Shown: one piece after another, positions 45,101 to 57,100 of the stretch
Position numbering within the stretch: the first letter of the stretch is position 1
Layout of the letters: every line of letters begins with the position of its first letter
NCBI GenBank assembly: GCA_028023455.1
Contig: JAQFVV010006221.1
Span: forward strand, 951,001 to 1,015,000
Origin: Epiperipatus broadwayi
Lineage: Eukaryota; Onychophora; Udeonychophora; Euonychophora; Peripatidae
Direction of reading: 5' to 3'
DNA: 64,000 bases
The notes under the pieces: model-generated
Database searches by the model: none
The model's input: the letters and a program-made list of their open reading frames with translations, nothing else
What the model was told of the DNA's origin: nothing
Translations under genes and position numbers: made by a program

Positions 45101-48100
45101 TCTTTTACATATGTTTTCTAACTGACAATGAGTGAGCAACTAGAAAATAGAAGTTTGTGATCAAGCAATAACTCTTGACGACTATTGATTGTAATTTGCA
45201 TTGCATGTCATCTTCTCAATATAGCTACAGCTTTACATTATAAACTTTAATGAGTTTATTATATTATAAAATTGCATTTTTCAAAATATAATTCTTGCAT
45301 TTTTTACAAACAAAACGAGAAATTAGAAAAAAAAATCTATTTTGTAGATTCCATATTAGTCTCATTTCTACATGAATATTACTTTTTTTCTACTAAAACT
45401 TTTTTTTTTGTAGATTCTATATTAGTCTCATTTCTGTATTATTGTTATTTTTGATACTTGTCGATTAGCCGTCGCACGCCGCTTGATGGCGCTGATTCCA
45501 TGCAAAAGCACAGAAATATGCCATTTATGCGGCCTATAGAACAGTTCTGTTCACATTAGCCATTAAGCAGGCCTAGATGGCATTGCACACAAATATTACG
45601 GACTGCTTTTGTGCTTCGCAGTACTATGCAAATAGTGCACACTTTACTGATCGCTACAGTATGATGTGAGAGTGTATAGAATTCGAGTGGCCATAACTCT
45701 TTTCATGTGCATTCGAAATAATGATTTTTCACCTGACCTGAAGTAGTTTTAGATAGTAATAATTGTAAGCTCGTCGCCATGCTTGAGGGGCTAGTCGACG
45801 AGAACCTTATTTTTTTTCTACAAAAACTTTTAAAGTAAAAAGTCTTTTGTAATTATAGAGCAAATATTAATTTTTTTTATTTTCTTTCCAAATTTTTCTT
45901 AATAAGAGATCTTAAAATTTCATTTGAATCTTCTATTTTTTTTTTTTTTTACTCTTTATAAATTAAAAGTTTTTAACAAGTAAAAATACTCAATGTATCT
46001 TTTTATCAGTCTATTTTTATACGTACAGTTTATTATTATTGCTTTTTATCATAACTATTGTGAGAAAATTAACGTCATAAATTTATTTAAAATGATCTTT
46101 TAATTTGCTACATTTTTTTTTTATTACTTTAAATTTCAAATGGAATTTTATCAGTTTTTTAATGCATTATCTTTTTTTTCTTAGCTTTTAACTCATTGAC
46201 TATATGCCATATAGACTTTTTTACACTGTGAATGTGCAATTTTTATACTAAAATTATATTAAAAATAAATCACAGATATAATAAAATATCTTTATCTAAC
46301 AACAAAATGATATATAACAATAGCAGTAATGTAGTCATATAATCATAACACATAAAAATAACATAAAAAAAGCTCTTTTCGGCAAATTTTAAATTTTTGC
46401 CCTTTTCAATATATCTTAATTACAAAAATAACCTATATTGCATACATAGTGACATCTACCAGCTCTATATAAAATTAACACAAGCCTATAATTACACTTG
46501 AATACCTTTATAATAATACATATTATACAACCCTCCATTCATTTTTCATTATCCAATTATTAGTTAAATTAATTGATGTTTTATAAATGTTCATACAATT
46601 ATTTCTGTTATAATTAATGTAATTGGTTTAATAATAAAGACAAAATGTTATGCATTCCATAAAACTGACATACCATAAAAAACGATAAATTGAGAAAATA
46701 TAATAATTATAAAATAAAAATAGAAAAAAAAAAAGAATTAAGCATTTTTAAAATTATTAATTTTAAATTTATATAAGTTTTAAAGTAGCACTCTTTTAAA
46801 AATTAATTTTAAATTATTCTATGTGTAAAATTTGAATTAAAGTAATGTATCTTAGTACTTATCAATAATTATTTAATAGCAGTTTTTTTGGTAAAAATCA
46901 AAACATGTCATTATTTCATTCAAATCCAAATTCTAGAAAGAAGTCATCAATTTAAGGAGATCTTTTTCTAACTAAATAAATATTACATTATGTAATAATT
47001 TATTTTTATGTATTTATTTCATAATAACATTGACAAAATAAAAGATCAGTTAATACATTATTATCTGAATTTGACCAAATTATGTATACGCGTGAGCACA
47101 TATATATTCGTGCTCATATATAGTGTAATACAGAGAGTGTACCAATAGCTCAAACAAGCTCTTAGTTAATAAGTGCAGTATGAGAAAATATTTAAAATCT
47201 CTATCCAAAACACTCCCATCTCCAGACCAACTGGTTTCGAGCTTATGGCTCACGTCAGTGGAGAGCTAGAATATTCGGACACTAGACCTAAAATATCAAC
47301 TCAAAACCCAGCACTAATTTTTCGGACATGAAAATGTCTTTAAATCCAGCTATCTAACTTAAATAGCTATATGGGACTGAACTAAATTCAGATCTATCAT
47401 ATTTTAATAGCCTCAGCATAGCCAAAGCCTTAAAGGTAAAATTATAATAATTAAAAAAGCAAGTCATATATAACGTGACATTACTTTTAATGAGCTTGTA
47501 GTTACAAAAATGCACATAGAGAGCGTACCAATAGCTCAAACAAGCTCGTAATTAACAAGTGCGGTTATGAGAAAATATTTAAAATCTCTATCCAGAACAC
47601 TCTTATCTCCAGACCATGGTTTCGAGCTTATGGCCCACGTCAGTGGAGAGCTAGAATATTTGGACACTAGACCTAAAATATCAACTCAAAAAAACCAGCA
47701 CTTATTTCAATCGTATATTTAAGAAGAAACTGAATTTTTCGGACATGAAAATGTCTTTAAATCCAGCTATCTAACTTAAATAGCTATATGGGACTGAAGT
47801 AAATTCAGATCTACCATATTTTAATAGCCTCAGCATAGCCAAAGCCTTAAAGGTAAAATTATAATAATCAAAAAAGAAAGTCATATATAACATGACATTA
47901 CTTTTATAAGCTTGTAGTTACAAAAAAGCAATTTAGAGAGCGTATGAATAGCTCAAAGAAGGTCTTAAGCACTTATTAATTAAGAGCTTGTTTGAGCTAT
48001 TGGTACGCTCTCTGTATTGCATTTTTGTAAATACAAGCTTATAAAAGTAATGTTACGTTATATATGACTTGCTTTTTTGATTATTACATATATAGTGTAT

Positions 48101-51100
48101 ATGTTGCCAATTTCTTTTACAAACTAATATTAAAAAATATAATTATCTGTATTACACTGATAAATTTAATTTTACTTTTAAATTAAAAATAGTTTTACTT
48201 TCTGAAGAATACATTTGAAGATCATTTTGATATAATGTAAAAATATAATTATTAATATTGTACATATCCTGAAAATACCTATCAATTTGTTTTAAAATAG
48301 TCATAATATGAATTCTCCGTAGTTTTTTTTTTCTATAAAAAACATTTTTTAATATATAACTTGAAAGTTCCATCTTAAAAAGAAACAAATTATCTACATA
48401 TCATATTCCTGTTTAGGATGTACAATTTTTTTTACTGCATTAATTGAAGGATAAATTCATTTTACTTTGAATTCTAAATGCTGTCAAAACGAGAGAGAAC
48501 AGAGGTGCCATCATTACATCTTATTTTTCGATATTTTATACATTTTTTGACGAGTATTTATTTTATTTTGTTTGCATTTTTTAAAAAATTTATATATTCA
48601 ACATTCATTTGTACTATAATCAATTATAAATTATTTCAATAAGTTGGAATTTATAATATATGATTTAAAGCACTAAAGCATTTTTTTTTTTGAATATAGC
48701 TAATCCTCAAATGGTAAACTATGATAGTGCAAGGCTTACAAAATAATTTTTAGAAAAACTTTTTCTCAACTATGCCAATTGTCCACAAACCAAAATTAAC
48801 TAGATTATCACTTTATGTTAAGAAGATTTTATTTGAAAGATATAATGCAGAATATTATTGATATTAAATGTGTTCTGAGAATAAATTGTAACCGCAAATC
48901 TAAAAAGTTGGTTAAGTCACAAATATGTATCGGGCAAATTTATCAATTTATTACTTATGTAATCCTTACACTGTTATACTTCTGTTCCATTAGATGTTGA
49001 AGATATTATTAAGAGAAGATCCATTTTCCATTCTAATGCTATCTTGCGTATGCTTGAATAATCATTGATTATCAAATGCAAATAAAATCCTTATCCTTAA
49101 ATTCACATTTTTAGACTAGTTTTGGATTTTGTTTTTATCAATAAGTCTTGAGATTCAAAGTTGATGAAATGCTAATATGTAGTACTGAAGATGGGGTTAA
49201 GTATAGGGATATTATATACATTTAATAATCCATGATTACTCAAGTTTAAGCTAGATGGCACTAGAGTAGAGAACTGCTCTTATATTGTTTAAACTAGGGT
49301 GTTCAATGATTTGTGACTTATGATATTTATTTTTCCCATCTTTATTATGAATATTGAAGAATTGTTGATTTTTATATGATATGAGCAATTATTAAAACAT
49401 TCTGTACTACAAAATCAAATTTCTTGTTATTAAATATATAAATAGAAAGTCTAATTATTATTTTTATGTGGATGTTTGTTTCAAATTTCTAGCCCATCTC
49501 ATAAAACGTGTTTTTTGGTGAAAAACACGTATGGTAAGAAAGATTGTATGAAAAATTTTATATTGAGATCAAGATTTGTAACAAGCTGAAAAGCTTGATT
49601 ATTTGCAGATATTTATCAAACACATTTGTGTATTTTATATATACACACACACATCAGAAGATATTATTTATTTCGAAAATGGTAGATATAAATTCTTCTT
49701 TTTCATAATTAAAAATATATTAGTCAGCTAAGAATTTATAAACTATATAATAAATTATTTTATTGAGCTTTACGCAAAAAAGTGAAGCTTATCTAAAATA
49801 TTATTATAGAGTTATATGGCTAAGCACTTTCAGAGAACTTAAGTCTCCATATTCATGGCCTACTTTAATTGAAGTTTAGCGGTGATTTATGCAAAATTTA
49901 TGCAAATTTTCTTTTATAAAGACCATTTTCTGAAAGCACATAGCCATATAACTCTATAATAATATTTTAGATATTCTTCACTTTTTTGCGTAAAGCGCAA
50001 TTTAAATTACTTACTACTCAAAGGTGAAGTAGAAAACTAGTATTTTATTTTAATTATTTTATATATATTGTACCAGGAACCCTTTTCACTGATGATAATG
50101 GTATTTATATTGGCTACTCATATATCTGTACATATTTCAATGCAATGATAATACTCAAGTATACGTATGAATTATTCAAACTTATGTATTTCGTCAGTTT
50201 GCCCAAAGATTAATTGACATTTAATTAAAGTGTATTTGATGCTGATGATCAAACTTTCTGTTCCTAATACCCTGGTTACCTTTATTGGTCACCATACACC
50301 AAATTCTATTTCAGAAGGTCTCATTCATAAGGGTTTATTTGAAGGTACTAAGTTTGAACTGTGTGAACCTTTATTTATGACATCACTTTTTTTAGAAAAC
50401 AATAGCATCATCGCAATTCTCATAGTAATGGTTCTACCTTCTCAGCTCAAAACATGAACATTCTGGATCAGTAGTCAATTGACATGTATGCATTGGAGGT
50501 CAGATGATTGAAAGAATGAGCGTAAACAACTAAATAAGTTAAATAGCATTATTATTTATTCTAGATAATCTTGACTCATTGCAAAAATTCCCTGTAGGCA
50601 TCATTATTTTTTATTAAAAATAATAAATGAATAAACATAGTAAGAAAAATTATAAAAGATTAATTATAAATATTCCGATGCATTTAAGCAACATATATAT
50701 CCCTTATTGTAAATTAATAAAATTCATTAATGATAACTAGAAAAAAATTTAAACAATCTAAATAATGTATAGTTTAAAAAAAAAGGAAATTAATAACTTT
50801 CCTACTAATTCTACGATATTGTTTTACACTTTTGAGACTTGTATTCTTTTCTGTAGCTTTCTTTATCAATTCACAATTATATTTCCATATATCATTATTT
50901 TTTTTTGTATCATTTTATAAAACTAGGTATTCAATTCTTCATATAATAAAAAGATTTTATCGATTGATATCATATAGCCAATAAACATCACGATAAATAC
51001 GTATAGAGAGTTTTGCCTATTTTGATATCATATACCTATCAGAATATGTATAATTTAAATTATATTTAGGTAATTTCATAATTGTAATAAAATATGTATG

Positions 51101-54100
51101 CATAAAGAGAGGTGAGCAAAATTTATAAAAACTATTTGTAAAACTTTGCATATTCCTAATATCCTGAATTAGAAAATATTATATATTTTATAACCTTGAT
51201 TAATAATTTAATTAGTTAAAATCTGTTATCAAAATAAAAAGAGAAAACTAAAAAAGTAATTAAGATTACTGCTACAGTTTAATTAAGGTTAAATTCAATC
51301 AAAACTGTAATTAAAGAATTAAGAAAAAGAAAAACAATTTTAAGATAAGAATGAAAACAAGTAAGGCTTTTTGGAAAAATTTTCCTTGCTTGATGAAAAA
51401 CCATAAAGAGAAAGAAGAGGAAAATATATACAATGTCTGTGAAAAGTCACAGCACATATCAGACTTATAAAAAATTTAAAAATTTCAATTCTAGCTTTGG
51501 AAGCATTCTAGATTGTCTCAGAAGACTTATAGTACTTTTCATTACTGAAATAAAACCAATCAGCTAGAATGTCAAAATATATTAGAAAAAAAAAAAGAAC
51601 AAACCTGATTTGCCAAATCCATCTGAAGTTTATCAGTCAGAGACTAGATGAAGCCTTATCAGTTTGCCTACAGGAGAACTATTTTTCCAATAGCTTGCAT
51701 TTATCTAACCCATATCTTCAAGCCACCAGTTTAGTCAAAGCCAAAAAATGCAATTAAATCAATCAACAGAGATTTTGTAATAATACAGATTGAACTAATC
51801 CACTAATAATAAGCTTACTAAACTGTCTTAAATTGCTGTAAGATTTTATAGACATATGCATATTGTAATGGGCCCATACCCGTTACATTATTTTTTTAAA
51901 AATTGAGACATTGAAAAGTTCGCATATAAAAACTTCTTTTTTTAAGACATAAAAATTGAAAGTTAAAAGTCATTTAAACTTTATATATATAAAATCGCAC
52001 AGAAGAAAAATTATTAAAAGAAAACTATTAAAAATTAGTATTTTAAAACCAAATTTTAAGAAAAGACTTAAAAGATTTAAAGATAAATATATATCGTTAA
52101 AAAGAAAACAGTTTAATTAATTCTATTGTATAAAATGGAAATGATTATTTTAATTAGTAACAGTAAACTGGTCCTTGGGCATTTCAAAATGCATAAGCAA
52201 AGGTCAGATAGGAGAGGAAAAACAATAGGAACAGAATGGCCAATGAAAGAAATCCATCGGGGAATCGGACCTCAGCGAAAAGACCATCACCATCGTCGTG
52301 ACGCAATGTCCTCTGGATCCGAAAGTCTACCATAAAAAGTGAGTGAAAATTAATTAAAGGGGAGATGTGTGATAGCAGTGGTGATATGTGTTAGTGCGGA
52401 GTTGAAGGAGAAGGGGTTGAAAAGACGCACTCTTCAATCCCTTCAGTTTTGCTAAAAGGAAAGAGAAATAACATTGTTTTTCCTATATTGAGGACCACAG
52501 GACATCGGGGAATTAACGCTGGCTCCAAATGGCAAGCAACTGCAAGAAATTAGAAACTACGGACTTGTTAAAATCGTAAGAACTTTATGAAATCTAATGA
52601 ACATTAATTAATTTGAAAACAATAAGAACTCTAAAATATAAACTTTCCCAGTATTTAAATGATAGCAATAGAATCCTATCTGACCAATGTCAATTAATAT
52701 TAATAATGTCATTTGATGTATTTTTTAAAATCATTTCCATTTAATTTTTTTTTTGTTCTTTTAAGTTTTTATTATGATTTTTTTTTTTTTGTTTAACAAC
52801 TTTTAATAAATGTTAAATTTAAGTCGGGCGTGAATGTCTGCATAGATTTGTAAAATTATATATGTTAGTTTAAGGGAGGGTAATCTTAGGTTATTTGTTT
52901 CGTAGTTAAATTGGGTCAATGGATTGGATATATTGGTGTAATTAGTAGATGTAGTATGAGATTCGCTACTTGCAGGATCGATTTATACGCCGCACCCCCC
53001 CCTTTTTGCCTATGGAAGGGATAGTAAGACGGAAAACGCAGTCCCTTCCTATGGAGTTTTTTGTTTATTGTTCTTCTTGCCGATAGATGTAGCATTCCTA
53101 TTTGGTTGAGAGTCAATGTCGTCTATTAACCATGCTGTTCAGATGTACATTCCTGACAGTATGTCATTTTGGTGCTGTCGTATTCATGCTACATTGAATA
53201 CATCGATATATCAGATAGATTGGCGTTGGTTTTGACTGCGAACTTTTGGCCTAAGGTTAAATCAGGGATAGAATATTTTCTTTTCAAATGCGATCTATGT
53301 AGTCTATTCATACTCGACACTTTAATAAAATATTCAACTCATCTGTGCGAACTTATAAAAGTTAAAACATAAATTAAATTCTAAAATCAAGTTAAATTAT
53401 AAAGTAAAAGTAATGCTAAAAATGATTCAAAATTTATATGTGCGTTAATAAATGTTTGTGTGTATAATTACTGGCAGTGGCTTATTTTATTCTTTTTTAA
53501 TATTGAAATATTCTTAGATAAGAATTTATAAAATATAAATCTCTGCTGTTCCACTGAGCTAGTGACATTGGGCTAACGGTCAGAATAAAATATATATAAT
53601 TTTTTTTTTAACTTACGTATGTGCCTACTATATAAATTTTCTAGGTTCAAATGACCTAGTGGCGCCCTTGTAGTGCAGATACGGTAAGATTCTACTTCTC
53701 CCCGATCGTTATAATATATATTCTAATATTCTCATGGACAAATAATGAATTTATAGTATTATTTCAGGAACTTCTGTGTAGTAACTAAATAGCTGATGTT
53801 TCAGTACGATAACAAGTACTTTTTTCAAAGCTTTCTCAAATCATAACAATGTGTGGTGAGATTTAAAATTGTTATTTTTTCCTTTGTTATTTTCTTCTCA
53901 TTCTCAAATTCTGTTGGTTGATATTTTGCCCTCCAATAGCTTTTTCCAAATATTAATTAATGTTCTTTAATTCACACTTTTCATTTATGCTGATCAGTGG
54001 GCATGTTCTCAGAGCTGTGTATGTGGAGGGGGGGGTTCTTTCTTTCTCAGAATCATATGTATGGCTTATATTTTTTATTAGCTTATTTCATAAAAAAATA

Positions 54101-57100
54101 AAAGGTATTATAACAATACTTGTTTGTATGTAAAATGGCAAACAAAGAGATTGATAAATAAGAAAATAATTTACTAATGCGATGAAGGGTAAATAAAATA
54201 AATACAGATTTATTTTGTAGATTTTCTCTTGCAAAAACTTACCAAGCCGCATATTATTATCAAAAGTTCATATCTTATTTTCTCTAATTCTTTATTAAAA
54301 CCTCTCATGTATGTATAAAAAAAATTAATTATTTTATATTATACAGTCTTTGTAGTAATAATTTCATTTTTATATGTATATATAAATTAAAGCATAATTC
54401 ATTCCTTGAATATATTCAATTTAAATATGTAAATAATATTTATTTTATAAAGCACAGACAGTTAGTTGAAATCAAATTGAAAGGCTGCAAACCTCTCGCA
54501 CTTATTATAATACTTATCTGACAGCCAATCAGATGTTACGATAACTGTCTGAATAATGATCAAACCATAAACACAAGACAGAGAATTTAAATATAAAGGG
54601 AAATAAAATAAAGTATTGAATTTCCTTCCCTTCAGAATGTCTTACCATTTTAGTCCTTGAATTCTCTCATCTTCTTTTAGATATCTTTTCTTCTCTTAAT
54701 GATTTTAGTATTATTGCTAATCAAACAAGTGTTGAAGACAGTTATGCTTGCTGTTAGTGTATTATCATTCCATTAAATATTTTTTTTTGGCAACTTATCT
54801 GCATAGTTCAGTTTCTTTCATAGCATCTTATGATAGTTGGTATGAAAAACTGGGCAATATGCTTAGGGTAGGAACCAATGTGCTATTTCCTTCTTTCTAG
54901 CTCTCCATATCAGAAAAGTATCCTAACATAATAAATATTTTTAAATAAGCATTTATTATATATAGCGCGATGTTTATAATTGTAATACATTAAATATCAG
55001 CCTTTTACAGCTATTGTACATGCGCTTTTACGAGTGTTAAATAATAAATGAATACTTTCACTGTCAATACAAGATATAGCATTTAAGAAAGAACAAAATG
55101 AATCCACTTATTCTTTCAGAACCCAAATGTTTATATATGGGCAAATCTTAAGTACTGGCAAAGAAAGCGTGAAGATAGATCATTCATTTTAAATTACAGT
55201 TAGCGTTGTTTGACTGAATGACGTTGACGAAATTACTTAGAATTTACTAAACGTCACTTTCAAATGAAACTTAAACATATGTAAATAAGCATTTATTTAT
55301 GTAGCGCGATGTTTATAATTGTAATACATTAAATATCAGCCTTTTACAGCTATTGTACATGCGCTTTTACGGGTGTTAAATAATAAATGAATACTTTCAC
55401 TGTCAATACAAGATATAGCATTTAAGAAAGAACAAAATGAATCCACTTATTCTTTCCGAACCCAAATGTTTGTATATGGGCAAATCTTAAGTACTGGCAA
55501 AGAAAGCGTGAAGATAGATCATTCACTTTAAATTACAGTTCGCGTCATCTGACTGAATGACGTCGACGAAATTACTTAGAATTTACTAAACGTCACTTTC
55601 AAATGAAACTTAAACATATGTAAATAAGCATTTATTGTATTGGCAGTGAAAGTATTCATTTATTATTTAACGCTCATAAAAGCACATGTACAATACCTGT
55701 AAAAGGCTGATATTAAATGTATTATAATAAGTATTTTTATAACTTCTTTATGAGCTAGTAAATCCAAATAATTGCAAATCAATGCACTCTTTTTTAGTTT
55801 AACCTTTTTAGCTGATTCTTCCCTCTTCAGCAACAAGGAAAGAAAAGAACAAAAAAATCTATCTCATTTGTATACCATTAGCTCTGTTATCATACAATCC
55901 CCTTTTTACTGTATCTAGAATTTTTGGAACTGTCACCTAAATGAATTTTTAAAGTAATCTAGTCTTCTAATAAAGGAAATATTAATTAAGTGAATCTTTA
56001 TTTACATAAGAATTTTATACGCATAAATATTTCAATCCTCCTTCTTTCTTCCATCATAGATATATATATATAAGTGCGTAAGTGGACATACATTATTCTC
56101 CAAATGTTATCATGTAGTTTTTGCATTGCTATGACAAGGGTTACAATACATGTTTTTGTATTGTATATTAAGCATGTTTGTTTGTGAGAAATTTAGGATC
56201 ATTGCACCTTATAGTGCAAATCGTACTTTTTGGACGGACTGCTTGAGATTTGAACTTTTATATATTTATTCATAAGGAGTGTAGCTGAAATTACTTAATC
56301 TTTGGGAGAGTGATTTGATATTATATATGCACGTTCATAATAATAAATAGCATTTCCGTAGTGTTATTTTCACTATACCACTCTCACGCAAGGTAGGATG
56401 TGGTTTCTATCTGCTTTTAACATCCTTGGGGAGGGATGTAATCATAAACATATGACCAAAGACATCTGAAAAAGATGTCTTTGGTCATATGTTTATGATT
56501 ATATCCCTCCACAAGATGTTAAAAGCAGATAGAACCAGTCCCTACCTTGCATGAGAGGGGTGTAGTGAAAACAATACTACAGAAATATTCATTAAATGGA
56601 TAATCTCTAATCTAAAGAATGACTAATAAAAATTAATATGTTCATAGTTTTTGCATATATTTTTATTGTTTTTAACCCAATAAACATCACATGATCACCA
56701 CTTCTTATGCCTGTTTTTATTTTTATTGTTATTTTATATTAATCTTTAATTATGTATAATCATTGTTTGTATTGCTACTATTACGTTAGTAGTTATTATT
56801 GATCCTTAATAATGGTCAAACGTAAATTTGTCCAAAATGTTGTTTTCAACAATTAATAATAGTTATTATTGTTAATTTTCTCATAATAATTATGAAAATA
56901 TTAATTATAAGCATTTAATGTTAATTTTTAAAGGTTTTCCTATTATTAATGATTTTATCTACAACAATTTTATTTTTGGAATACATAAAGGCAAAGGAGG
57001 AACTGATATGGATGATTCTGAGGTAAATTTTGTCATCATTTATCATTGGTTGTAAAATGTAGTTGTATTTAATCATTTTACTGTTAAGATAAAAATACTA

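Larger units (their letters stand above)
47128..48086 (-). mobile_element. Family C hammerhead-bearing tandem foldback insertion, 959 bp
   Basis: Perfect 13-bp duplication CATATATAGTGTA at 47115-47127 and 48087-48099. Two direct monomers have a 387-bp period (ctctatcc at 47199 and 47586); the last part (about 47940-48086) is inverted. Each monomer has a hammerhead-like fold on the minus strand. The second monomer has a small insertion near 47701. No protein is encoded. Confidence 0.85.

Noticed and set aside
55540-55580. CTGAATGACGTCGACGAAA in family D as a hammerhead core
   Set aside because: One extra base in the CTGANGA box and no room for a loop in stem II.
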